A DNA stretch of 64,000 nt, taken from the NCBI RefSeq assembly GCF_000717175.1, contig NZ_JNYD01000004.1:1-64000 (forward strand), in the 5' to 3' direction. Position 1 is the first letter of the stretch; the number at the start of each line of letters is the position of its first letter. A program made the position numbers and the translations under genes. This DNA comes from Pseudonocardia autotrophica (GTDB taxonomy: Bacteria; Actinomycetota; Actinomycetes; Mycobacteriales; Pseudonocardiaceae). The notes beneath the pieces were generated by a model. It was not told where the DNA came from. It saw nothing but the letters and a program-made list of their open reading frames with translations, and made no database searches. Shown here piece by piece: positions 49,775-58,206 of the stretch.

Positions 49775-50542
49775 ATGTGGATGATGAGTCTCGTGCCGAA
49801 CACCCGACTCCAGGCCGCGATGGACGCGGCCAGCCTGACGATCGAACAGATCGCCGCCCAGGTGGACGTCGACCCCAAGACCGTGGAGCGCTGGGTCAAC
49901 GCCAACGGCCGCACACCGCACCGCACAACCCGTCAACGCGTCGCCGCACTCCTGCGCGTCGAGGCGAACCATCTCTGGCCGACCAATGTCCGCCACAGCA
50001 TCGCGCCGGTCGACGACGTCGCCGAGCTCGTCCACCTCTACCCGTCCCGCTCGTCGGTCCCTTTCAACCTGTGGACCGAGCTCATCCACGGGGTGCGCGA
50101 GGCGATGGACGTCCTCGTGTTCTCGGGCCAGTTCCTCGTCGAGCAGCACAACATGCTGCCGGTCGTGCGAGCAAAGGCCGCTGAGGGCGTTCACTTCCGC
50201 TTCGTCGTCGGGAACCACACCTCGCCGGCGGTCATCCAACGAGCCGAGGAGGAAGGCACCACGGGCGGGTTGGAGGGCCGCATCCAAATGATGCGGCGCT
50301 ACCTGCAGGACGTCGCCGGACTACCCGGCGTCGAGGTCCGCACGCACGGCACGATCCTCTACAACTCGATCTACCGCTTCGACGACCAGGCGCTCATCAA
50401 CGGCCACACCTTTGGCTCGCTCGCGGGCCAGAACCCGATGCTCCACATCCGCCGCGTCGACGGCGGGTCGCTCTGGGAGCACTACATGCGCTCATTCGAG
50501 CGCGTGTGGGAGATCGCCGACCCCGAACCCGCCGGAAGGTAG
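49775..50542 (+). CDS. Helix-turn-helix protein with DUF5919-like C-terminal domain
   Basis: The 255 residues carry an N-terminal XRE-like domain (AMDAASLTIEQIAAQVDVDP, then KTVERWVNANG). A larger domain follows, beginning VHLYPSRSSVPFNLWTELIH, with GVREAMDVLVFSGQFLVEQH and ending in SLWEHYMRSFERVWEIA. The C-terminal fold resembles phospholipase-D-like or nucleotide-sensing domains of DUF5919, which is common in actinomycete elements beside Nudix and HD genes. ATG 49775 was chosen; ATG 49784 and GTG 49793 are possible. It is seven bases upstream of the Nudix gene. Confidence 0.7.
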   Translation: MWMMSLVPNTRLQAAMDAASLTIEQIAAQVDVDPKTVERWVNANGRTPHRTTRQRVAALLRVEANHLWPTNVRHSIAPVDDVAELVHLYPSRSSVPFNLWTELIHGVREAMDVLVFSGQFLVEQHNMLPVVRAKAAEGVHFRFVVGNHTSPAVIQRAEEEGTTGGLEGRIQMMRRYLQDVAGLPGVEVRTHGTILYNSIYRFDDQALINGHTFGSLAGQNPMLHIRRVDGGSLWEHYMRSFERVWEIADPEPAGR

Positions 50543-50549
50543 GGCACGC

Positions 50550-51032
50550 ATGGCCCGCATCGACTACTTCGACGACCCGGCCGCGCCGGCCATCAACAGC
50601 GTCGTCCCCTCGGTGACCGTCGCCGTGCGCAACAGTGCCGGGCAGATCCTGCTCATCCACAAGATCGACAACGACTTCTGGGCTCTCCCCGGCGGCGGGC
50701 ACGACCCCGGCGAGAGCATCACCGACACCGCGGTCCGCGAGGTGCGCGAGGAGACCGGCATCGACGTCCGGCTCACCGGACTCGTCGGCACCTACACCGA
50801 CCCCCGCCACGTCATGAAGTACGACGACGGCGAAGTCCGCCAACAGTTCTCGCTCTGCTTCCACGCCGTCCCCGTCGACGAGTCCGAGCAGCCCCGCGAG
50901 GACGGCACCGAGACCAAGGCCGCCAAGTGGGTCGAGCCCGCCGACGTGCCCGGCCTGAGCATCCACCAGTCCATGCGGATGCGGATCGAGCACGCGCTCG
51001 ACGGGAGCCGCACCGAACCGTACCTAGGCTGA
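50550..51032 (+). CDS. Nudix hydrolase (Pif-like position)
   Basis: The 160 residues contain an intact Nudix box, GGGHDPGESITDTAVREV followed by REETGI, with its metal-binding Glu residues. ATG 50550 is seven bases after the DUF5919 gene, so they are likely cotranscribed. In the element pSAM2 the Nudix protein Pif gives immunity against re-entry of the same element; a similar role here is inference from context. Its last nine bases overlap the convergent HD gene. Confidence 0.85.
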   Translation: MARIDYFDDPAAPAINSVVPSVTVAVRNSAGQILLIHKIDNDFWALPGGGHDPGESITDTAVREVREETGIDVRLTGLVGTYTDPRHVMKYDDGEVRQQFSLCFHAVPVDESEQPREDGTETKAAKWVEPADVPGLSIHQSMRMRIEHALDGSRTEPYLG

Positions 51033-51611
51033 CCCACCGGCGAGCCGGGCCTCGGCTCGCTGCACCGACTCGCGGAGCACCGGCTCCGCCTCGAGCCACG
51101 CCTGATGGACCGGATAGTCCGCCGGGTACCGGCGCAGGATCTCCGCGATCCGGTCGTCGTAGGTCAACGGTTCCCCCGACGGCCCGGTCGTCAGATCCGC
51201 AAGCGCGAGCGCATCCAGCAGCGGGCCATCCGGGAACGGAAACTCCCCGAGCTCGTCGACCAGGCCACGCTGCTTTGCCTCGAAGCGCGCTCCCGAGTGG
51301 TGGGCCACCAGGTTGACGACGATCTCCGGCCAACCCTCGTCTCGCAGGTAGCGGGCGCCGTCGAGAGGGTGGAAGCGGGTGTCGCCGATCTCAGGGGAGT
51401 AGCCGATGTCGTGGAGCCAGGCTGCTGCCACGAGGAACTCCGACTCCTCGAAGCGCCCACCTTGAGCAATCTCCGTGGCCCGCCACGCTACAGCCTCCAC
51501 ATGCAGCCAGCGGCGTCCCAGAGGCTGCACAAACTTCTCGGCAAGGCCCGCCGCGCCTGCCACGACAGCCATGGGCTGCGGTACCCCGTCGACCGGCCTC
51601 ACGCTTCCCAT
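51024..51611 (-). CDS. HD-domain phosphohydrolase
   Basis: The 195 residues contain the HD signature AAWLHDIGYSP, an upstream His (RRWLHVEAVAWRA) and downstream His pairs (LVAHHSGARFEA), forming the usual divalent metal site of HD nucleotidases or phosphodiesterases. A later Asp (LALADLTTGPSG) completes the set. The substrate is unknown. It is convergent with the Nudix gene; the two may both clean up or signal through nucleotides. ATG 51611 was chosen; TTG 51629 is possible. Confidence 0.8.
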   Translation of the reverse strand: MGSVRPVDGVPQPMAVVAGAAGLAEKFVQPLGRRWLHVEAVAWRATEIAQGGRFEESEFLVAAAWLHDIGYSPEIGDTRFHPLDGARYLRDEGWPEIVVNLVAHHSGARFEAKQRGLVDELGEFPFPDGPLLDALALADLTTGPSGEPLTYDDRIAEILRRYPADYPVHQAWLEAEPVLRESVQRAEARLAGGSA

Positions 51612-51697
51612 CTGCAGCACGCTACGCAAGCCGCTATGAACCTGCCACGGCGCGGGCGCCGACCACGCGGTCCACGCGCCCAGTCGCGTTCTGCGGC

Positions 51698-54142
51698 TCA
51701 GACTTCAGTCTCCACCTCGACATCAAGCAGCGCTGGTAGCTGCGCTCTTGCCTCCGCGTAAATCGGGGCGTGCTCGTCGTCGCGCTCTAACGTTATGACC
51801 AGTGCGTAATCCTGCTGAGCGCCTGGCGTGTCCCATCGGTTTATGTTGCGGACAGCCACGACAATTTCCTCCCCCTCACTTCGATCGTACCGAATCTTCC
51901 GTTCAAACCGACCGAAGTGATTCGTCCCACGGGAACGGGCTGTATCAGGAGGAAGAAGGGGTATACGATAGCTTGCTAGCGCTCGGGGAACGTCACCGTC
52001 CGCCTCCTCGTTCGAGCTTTCGACCGTCGGCGGGTTCTTGACGAACTCGGAGAGGACAAGGTCTTGAGACGCCCTGTAGAACAGGTTCACACTCATGCGA
52101 TTCGCCAGATAGTCCAGTCGCGTGGGCCGAACAGGCGGATCGTAGGCTAGCGCCATACAAATAGTCCGAACTCCACCCGACTCAAAGAAGGAACCTGGCA
52201 TCGCGACACTGTAGATGTGAACATCGTCCACCTTGATGGCGGACTCGCTTAGCATGACCACTCTATGAGACGTTGACGATACAGCCCGATCAACATCCAG
52301 CCGACCGTAACCTGTGAGCCTCCGTTGAGCCTCCAGGCTCTTGGCCATCTGACCAAGGTCGACCACGCGGTCAGATTCCGTCACCGAGGCAAGCAGGAGC
52401 GCACGAACCGCGTTTGCAGTAAGGCTCGGGTACCTCCCGAGCAACCGCAGTGCCGCATTCGCGACCAAAGGCGCCGCGAAGCTCGTACCGGAGGATGCGG
52501 CGAGTAGGCGATCAAAATTCTCGCCGCCTGCGCCGACGATCTGCACGCGACGGTCATTCGTTACTGGCCGATTCGCAAGAGTATCAATACTCAGGCTTCC
52601 TCCGGGCGCTGAGATCTCTGGCTTAACCATTCTTGCGACCCCGGGACCGACCCGCGTATAAGGGCTTGGCATGCCCTCTGCACCTACGGGCACCCGATTA
52701 ACATCTGGCCGGCGCTCCGTCGCGCCTTGAACCGTGTCCGAGCACAGCGCACCTACGGTAAGAGCTAACGCAGCCGAAGCTGGATCCGCGAGGCCCGCAT
52801 CATCATTGACAAGAAGGCTCGTGGGATAGTCGCCATCTACAAGCGCGTCCACCTCACGCATAATCTCGACGTAGTTTCCTGAACTGATGACTACAACGAT
52901 TTTTCTAGCTCGCACAAATTGATCAATTAGGGCCGCAAGCGGAGTCGGGCGAGGTGGAAGGTACGGGTTTCGAGCATCACCAACCGAAAGGTTGATCACC
53001 CTCGCGCCAGCGTCCGCGGCTATATTCAACGCGTCGTTTACCTGCTCCTCCCAGACTCGATCAGAGGGAAACAAGTTGTTGGCGTCTAAGACCCTGACGC
53101 TGACCAGCCGGCCAGCTGGCTGGACGGAGGAACCTGCCGACAAGCTATCTTCCAGAGAACCATAAAGCGCAAGGCTAGCAACGAGTGTTCCATGGCCATT
53201 CTCGTCTGCGCCGTTACCGAGCGAGGCATCGACAAACTCAACTCCAAGCACGGCGGGCGCAAGAAGCGGATGAGCGCTTCGCAGCCCAGAATCAACTACT
53301 CCGATAATCGGGGAATTCCGTGCTGGCGGCGTCACCACGGGCAAGTCCTCAGGTCGAGCACCAAAAAACTCCGCAAACGCCAACATTGGCTGCGGGAGAG
53401 TATCGATCCTCCTGACACGATCAGTCTGTGCGAGGGCGATTACGGCCCCGGCCTTGACGTCAGCACACAGAACTGAGATACCTGCGAGAACTCTGAACAT
53501 TGCATCGTGAACCGTGCCGCCAGACGCCCTAATCGCTGCGGCCACCTCGTCGTGCCGCCTGCGGGCGTCAACTTCATCCTCGGGACACCAGCACTGAACA
53601 TCCAACCGAATTAGATCGTCGGGGCCAGATTCTTCTATCCGCTTCTTGACACGATCAGAGACAACGTCCTCCGCCACAAGCGAGCGAACTACCTCCAAGG
53701 CATCAAACAGGCCTTGATGAGCCGCAGCCCTTTCGTTTCCGGCTTCAGTCAGTCCGGGAGATCCTGCCGCATATTCAGCATTCTGTTCAAAGAATGTGGT
53801 CATTTCGACATCAGAGGAGAATGCAACTAGGGTGCTGTTACCTCTGATTTCGAGCACCTTCAGTCCGACGCCCTCAACATCCGACGGATCGATATTGCGA
53901 TTAGCTTCAAGGACGACGACCAGCTGCGGATCTACACCTAGCGTGCTCGGCCGCCTCTTGAAGTCGTCGATAACCGCGACCGTTAGCTGCCGGACCTCTC
54001 GTGCGTGCTGCGCGCGATCGGCGTACCGAACCTTACCGCCAAAGCCCCGTCGGCCCTGCCTCTGACCAGGCGACACAACCTGCGCAAGACGCAAATGTGA
54101 GTAGCCACGCCCGTGGAAAGGCAATGCGCCATCCGAAGTCAT
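51698..54142 (-). CDS. Cytosolic subtilisin-like (S8) serine protease paired with an AAA+ ATPase
   Basis: The 814 residues have no signal peptide, so the enzyme acts inside the cell. Residues 1-270 are a non-catalytic N-terminal region. The S8 domain has all catalytic residues: Asp284 (IIGVVDSGLRSAH), His317 (ENGHGTLVAS), oxyanion Asn423 (VVISSGNYV) and Ser554 (SGTSFAAPLVANAAL). About 200 C-terminal residues form a beta-rich domain (IKVDDVHIYSVAMPGSFFES) that may recognise a target. Base composition is visibly AT-richer than the neighbours, as in the ATPase 34 bases upstream. The pair is likely one operon acquired as cargo; a regulated suicide or defense protease is inference. Confidence 0.88.
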   Translation of the reverse strand: MTSDGALPFHGRGYSHLRLAQVVSPGQRQGRRGFGGKVRYADRAQHAREVRQLTVAVIDDFKRRPSTLGVDPQLVVVLEANRNIDPSDVEGVGLKVLEIRGNSTLVAFSSDVEMTTFFEQNAEYAAGSPGLTEAGNERAAAHQGLFDALEVVRSLVAEDVVSDRVKKRIEESGPDDLIRLDVQCWCPEDEVDARRRHDEVAAAIRASGGTVHDAMFRVLAGISVLCADVKAGAVIALAQTDRVRRIDTLPQPMLAFAEFFGARPEDLPVVTPPARNSPIIGVVDSGLRSAHPLLAPAVLGVEFVDASLGNGADENGHGTLVASLALYGSLEDSLSAGSSVQPAGRLVSVRVLDANNLFPSDRVWEEQVNDALNIAADAGARVINLSVGDARNPYLPPRPTPLAALIDQFVRARKIVVVISSGNYVEIMREVDALVDGDYPTSLLVNDDAGLADPASAALALTVGALCSDTVQGATERRPDVNRVPVGAEGMPSPYTRVGPGVARMVKPEISAPGGSLSIDTLANRPVTNDRRVQIVGAGGENFDRLLAASSGTSFAAPLVANAALRLLGRYPSLTANAVRALLLASVTESDRVVDLGQMAKSLEAQRRLTGYGRLDVDRAVSSTSHRVVMLSESAIKVDDVHIYSVAMPGSFFESGGVRTICMALAYDPPVRPTRLDYLANRMSVNLFYRASQDLVLSEFVKNPPTVESSNEEADGDVPRALASYRIPLLPPDTARSRGTNHFGRFERKIRYDRSEGEEIVVAVRNINRWDTPGAQQDYALVITLERDDEHAPIYAEARAQLPALLDVEVETEV

Positions 54143-54176
54143 GCAGACAACCCTATAACAGGCCGCGCGTCAGACG

Positions 54177-55211
54177 CTAACCCTCTTCGCCAAGAGATCG
54201 GGACTCGTCGTCAAGCTGCATATCTTCTACAACTCGTCGAAGTGTCTGCTGTCGCTGTTCGACGCGCAGGAGCGAACGCTCGAAGACGGTATCATCTAGT
54301 CTTGCTATTCCCTCGACAACGCACTGCCTAAGTGCGTCGAGGCATACAAGCTCGATCTCAGCGGGAGAGAACCTTAGTAGTTCCAACGCCCATTGCGAAT
54401 AAGAAATTCGCGATGGGAAGGCTCGACATTTCAGCATGATCAGACGCTGCACGCCCTCTACATCAAGGCGCCCGAAGCCAATGACTTCGTCGAACCGCCT
54501 CCATAGCGCCGTATCGAGCATATCTGCATGGTTCGACGTGGCAACCACGAGGGACTCGCCCTGCATCTCTTCGAGAACCTGCAGTATTGTGGCGACAACC
54601 CGATTAAGCTCCGCGTGGTCATTTGCCTGATGCCGGTGACCAGCAATAGCGTCAAATTCATCGAGAAGGAGTACGCACGGAGTCGTCTCGGCGAACCTAA
54701 CCACACTTTCGAGGTTCTTCGCTGTCTCGCCGAGGTAGGACGAAACGAGTGCTGGCAACGATACCGACGCGACTGGCAAACTCAGGCTTGCTGCCAGCGC
54801 CTGAGCCGCGGCAGTCTTCCCAGTCCCCGACTCCCCAATGAAGAGGAGCCGCTGACGTGGCCTCAACTTGAAGCTGGACAGAACATGCCGAGACCGATTT
54901 TCCTCGACGAGCTCCAGCAACGGGCGAAACACGCTATCCATGAGGACCAGGTCATCGAATTCGATCCGAGGCTTCGACAGCCTCAGCAGCGGCCGATCGT
55001 CCCTGCTCTTAGGAATCGGAAGCATTGCTGGCATCGACCGAATGCCAGGACGCTCGTCTCGATTAAGCGCTTGCTCCAATTCATCAGCAAGCAAGTTGTG
55101 GCGCTTCCGACGTTCATCAGCAATTATGGAGGCTGCAGCGTCCCTGAAGGCACTATCGTCGCCCCGTGAATAAGCAGCCAGGAGGGCACGCAGGTGGTCG
55201 CTTCTAGCCAT
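54177..55211 (-). CDS. AAA+ ATPase, partner of the S8 protease
   Basis: The 344 residues carry an N-terminal helical region (1-85) and one AAA module with Walker A GESGTGKT (126-133), Walker B CVLLLDEFD (179-187), sensor 1 VVATSNHADM and an arginine-finger-like ALWRRFD (236-240). A C-terminal lid (SPAEIELVCLDALRQCVVEG) follows. It resembles the FtsH/ClpX-like classical AAA group but has no protease domain, so it may remodel or gate the S8 enzyme encoded directly downstream. Low GC and codon use match the protease rather than the surrounding element. Confidence 0.88.
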   Translation of the reverse strand: MARSDHLRALLAAYSRGDDSAFRDAAASIIADERRKRHNLLADELEQALNRDERPGIRSMPAMLPIPKSRDDRPLLRLSKPRIEFDDLVLMDSVFRPLLELVEENRSRHVLSSFKLRPRQRLLFIGESGTGKTAAAQALAASLSLPVASVSLPALVSSYLGETAKNLESVVRFAETTPCVLLLDEFDAIAGHRHQANDHAELNRVVATILQVLEEMQGESLVVATSNHADMLDTALWRRFDEVIGFGRLDVEGVQRLIMLKCRAFPSRISYSQWALELLRFSPAEIELVCLDALRQCVVEGIARLDDTVFERSLLRVEQRQQTLRRVVEDMQLDDESRSLGEEG

Positions 55212-55328
55212 CCCTGCCTCCCCTCGGCCGCATCTGATCCAGTCTTATGGTAGAGGAATCACCATCATGGCGATGCCAGCGGCCAAGGGTGTGTTCTCGG
55301 ACACGACAGAGCCCACGTTCGACGGTCG

Positions 55329-56666
55329 TCAAGGAGTTCCTTGCCTGCGAGGGCGACGTGCTGCAAGGGCGGCTGCGGCTCGTTGATCTGCTTCGAGGAC
55401 GAAAGCAGTGTAGGTCCGAAGGGTCGTCGAGCCCCCACCTGAGTGTCCAAGCCGGCCCGCGACCGTGCGAATGTCAACGCCCGCGGCGATCAGCTCGGTC
55501 GCCGAGTAGTGGCGGAGGTTGTGAATGTGGGTGTCGATGCCGAGGCGGGCGGCCAGTCGGCCGTATCGCTGGGTCACGGTGTCCGGGTTGATCCATGTCG
55601 AGCAGTCCGGCGCCCTGGAGAAGACGAAGCCGTCCCGGCGGATCTTCACGCCTAGCAGCTCGGCGCGCTGCTCGTAGCGCGTGCGGAGCTCCCGCAGGAC
55701 CTCGACCATCTCCTCGTCGAGGGTGACTCGGCGGTGCTGGTGGGTCTTGGTGTCGCCCTCCCACCGCTCTCCGCCGATCTGGCTGACGCTGCCCTTGAAG
55801 ATGACCACCCCGGCGTCGAGGCTGATGTCGGTCCAGCGCAAAGCGCAGATCTCGCCGCGGCGGGCGCCCGTGGTCATCGCGAACAGGATGAACGTGCTCC
55901 AGCTCGGGTCAGACGCAGCCGCCTCGAGGATCGCGGCGGCCTCCTCGGGGGTCGGCGGCTGGGGGTTCGGCTTCGGCACCGACGGCGCCTCCGCCTGCTC
56001 CGCCGGGCTGACTGAGATCCAGCCCCACCGCACCGCACGGGCGAACGAGCCGCTCAGGATCGCGTGAATGACCCGGATGCTCCCGGCACCGAGCGGGACG
56101 CACTGGTGCGGCTTGCAGGTCCGGTCGCACCACCTGCACGGCGCTGAGGAATCGTTCGCAATCTCCTTGGCGCACTTGCGCCGCGCCGTGTGCTCGTCGC
56201 ACACGTGCTCACCACTGCTGCGGTGGCGAATCTCCTTGCGCCCCTTGCAGTGGTCACGGCAGCGACGGAGCTTGGCGTAGAGCGTCTCAATCGTGTCGAC
56301 CCGGACCTTGCCCACCGGCAGCTTCCCCAGCTCCGGGCGGATGTGCTTCTCGATTTTGCTGACGTAGCCGGCCCGGGTCTTGCGCTCGACGTCGATGACG
56401 TCGAGCCACTTGTCCAGCAGCTCGTTGACCGTCGCACCCGTGCGCGGGTTCCGCTGCTCGTCGACCTGGTTGAGCAGCTTCGTCAGGACCTTCTCGGCCT
56501 CGCGCTCCGTCTCGCGCTTGGTGCCCAGTGCTTTCACCGTCTGCCGGAGCCACAGCTTCTCGCCGGTCAGCTGGTCGACCCCGGCGTAGACCTTGACCCG
56601 CGCCGAGCCGCTCGGCAGCCACGAGATCGTCCCGCGCTGACGCTTCTCGGTGGAGGCCACGAGCAC
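55329..56666 (-). CDS. int: Tyrosine-recombinase integrase of the element
   Basis: The 445 residues have an N-terminal arm domain, a core-binding domain and a catalytic domain with Arg (TTGARRGEICALRW), HxLRH (HIHNLRHYSATEL), GHSGG and Tyr (TTLRTYTAF). The core-binding domain holds a Cys-rich insert of about 55 residues (CRDHCKGRKE, HVCDEHTARRKC, CRWCDRTCKPHQC). Shorter versions are known in actinomycete integrases; here it could bind zinc. The GTG start at 56666 is 89 bases from the tRNA-Thr gene, marking that tRNA as the attachment site. It carries out integration and, with an excisionase, excision. Confidence 0.93.
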   Translation of the reverse strand: MLVASTEKRQRGTISWLPSGSARVKVYAGVDQLTGEKLWLRQTVKALGTKRETEREAEKVLTKLLNQVDEQRNPRTGATVNELLDKWLDVIDVERKTRAGYVSKIEKHIRPELGKLPVGKVRVDTIETLYAKLRRCRDHCKGRKEIRHRSSGEHVCDEHTARRKCAKEIANDSSAPCRWCDRTCKPHQCVPLGAGSIRVIHAILSGSFARAVRWGWISVSPAEQAEAPSVPKPNPQPPTPEEAAAILEAAASDPSWSTFILFAMTTGARRGEICALRWTDISLDAGVVIFKGSVSQIGGERWEGDTKTHQHRRVTLDEEMVEVLRELRTRYEQRAELLGVKIRRDGFVFSRAPDCSTWINPDTVTQRYGRLAARLGIDTHIHNLRHYSATELIAAGVDIRTVAGRLGHSGGGSTTLRTYTAFVLEADQRAAAALAARRPRRQGTP

Positions 56667-56724
56667 AGAGTAGGCGGGGTGGAGGCCACGAAGGAGGCCA
56701 CGAAACGTGCTCCGGAACGACCAA

Positions 56725-56743
56725 AGGCCCCTCGTAGGGGCCT
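56725..56743 (-). terminator. Terminator of the tRNA-Thr gene
   Basis: AGGCCCC (56725-56731) pairs with GGGGCCT (56737-56743) around a five-base loop, and on the minus strand it is followed by TTT. It lies 12 bases past the tRNA 3' end and separates it from the integrase gene. Confidence 0.75.
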
Positions 56744-56754
56744 CTGACCTGCGG

Positions 56755-56828
56755 AGCCGCCTTGGGGAGTCGAACCCCAGACCTACGCATTACGAGTGCG
56801 TCGCTCTAACCGACTGAGCTAAGGCGGC
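56755..56828 (-). tRNA. tRNA-Thr, anticodon CGT
   Basis: On the minus strand the acceptor GCCGCCT pairs with AGGCGGC. The D-arm (AGCTCAGTCGGTTAGAGC), the anticodon stem-loop with CTCGTAA (anticodon CGT) and the T-arm GGTTCGACTCC are all present. No CCA is encoded; the base after the acceptor is T, usual for Thr. The gene is intact and next to the integrase, so the element inserted at its 3' end and preserved it. Confidence 0.95.
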
Positions 56829-56952
56829 GTGGTGCGACGTCAGTCTACCCACCGCCCCCGGACCGGCGACCCGGCCCCCACCCCGTCACTCGGTCGGGTC
56901 GTCTTCGCACGTCAGGAATGTCGCGCGTCATCGCTCCCACGATGCTCGGATC

Positions 56953-57716
56953 ATGACGACGGTCGGCACGGACATGCGGATCGGGGACGTGCTGGTCGCC
57001 GAGGGGCGGATCAGCGCGGAGCAGCGGGACTGGGCGGTCGAGGTGTCCGCCCGCGACGGGGCGCGGATCGGGGCGGTGCTGGTCGCCGCGGGGCTGGTGA
57101 AGCGGACCGAGCTGTACCGGCTGCTGGCGCGGACGTGGGAGTGCGGGTACGTCGACCTCGCCGACACCGGCATCGACCACGATCTTCTCGACGGCCTCGA
57201 CCCGCAGGAGCTCGGCGCCGAGGGATGGTTCCCGGTCCGGCGCGAGGCGGCGGCCAGGCACGGCAGGGAGACCGTGCTCGTCGCGACGTCCGAGCGGCCC
57301 ACGGAGGAGCGGCGCCGGCAGATCGAGCAGCGATTGAACGCGCCGGTCGTCCTGGCCGTGACCACGGACTGGGACATCGTCCAGGCGCTGCACGCGGGGT
57401 ATCGGGAGACGGTGACGATGTTGGCCTCGCGTCGTTGCTGCTGCCGCCCGTCCCAGCCGCCGACACCGACGCGGGCTGCTACGCGGTGTCGGTGCTGGCG
57501 TCGATCCTGGCGGTGTGGGTCGGGCTGCGGTACACCCCGGTCACCGCGTACGTGCTGTTCACGCTGGTCGCGCTCATGTCGATCCCGCGGGACAGCGGGC
57601 CGAGGACGAGCCGCACGCTCGCCGTCACCGTGCTCGCGCAGCTGGCCCTGGCCTGGCTCTGGCCGCCCACCAGCCCCGGGTTCGAGCAGTGGCTGACGGC
57701 GATCCTGCCCGGCTGA
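56953..57716 (+). pseudogene. MshEN (GspE N-terminal)-domain protein, frameshifted and internally deleted
   Basis: The first frame gives an MshEN-type domain (MRIGDVLVAEGRISAEQRDW, IGAVLVAAGLVKRTELYRLL, WDIVQALHAGYRE). Near 57420 the sequence changes frame to LASLLLPPVPAADTD and two membrane helices (CYAVSVLASILAVWVGLRYT; LAVTVLAQLALAWLWPP), ending at 57716. Related proteins usually carry a glycosyltransferase domain between these parts; its absence with a frame change suggests a deletion. A simple one-base error in a short natural protein is the alternative. Confidence 0.55.
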
Positions 57717-57798
57717 TCAGTGCTGATCACGCCAGGAGCAGAAGGTCGCGGAGATCGAGGTCGACGGCGTGCGGAAGGGTCAGGCTGCAGCCCGTGCG

Positions 57799-58197
57799 CT
57801 AACGGCTGCCGGCCGGGACGTCGACGAATGCGGCGGTGTCGTAGTACGTACGCAGGCTGGTGATCTTGTCGCCGTCGAAGGTCACGAAGGTCGAGCCCTC
57901 GTAGCGGAAGTCGTGGCCGTTCGGCCGGGTGCCGGTGCTCTGCCACTCCAGCGCGGCCTCGTCGTCGCTCTCGACGACGTTGGTGAACTGGGTCCGGACC
58001 TCGCCGAACTGGGCACGGTACTGCTCCCAGAACGTGCGCGCCTCGCCGCGGCGCGGACCCCCGCCGTCGAGCCGGAAGAGCTCGGCGTCGTCGGCGAAGA
58101 GGGCTGTGAGGTCGTCGACGTCGTTGTCCTGCTCCGACTTGCGCAGGGCGGCGACGAACTGCCGGGTCAGGTCGTGGCGGATGTGGTTGTCCTCCAT
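57799..58197 (-). CDS. SnoaL-like / NTF2-fold protein
   Basis: The 132 residues show the SnoaL_2-type pattern: FVAALRKSEQDNDVDDLTAL followed by FADDAELFRLD, then EYWEQYRAQFGE-like (TFWEQYRAQFGEVRTQFTNV) and a final STFVTFDGDKITSLRTYYD. These small alpha+beta barrels are isomerases, hydrolases or of unknown role; no cofactor motif allows a choice. It lies ten bases upstream of nothing it clearly cooperates with; the next minus-strand gene (LLM oxidoreductase) ends at 58207, so they may be cotranscribed. Confidence 0.8.
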   Translation of the reverse strand: MEDNHIRHDLTRQFVAALRKSEQDNDVDDLTALFADDAELFRLDGGGPRRGEARTFWEQYRAQFGEVRTQFTNVVESDDEAALEWQSTGTRPNGHDFRYEGSTFVTFDGDKITSLRTYYDTAAFVDVPAGSR

Positions 58198-58206
58198 GCC
58201 CCCCGG

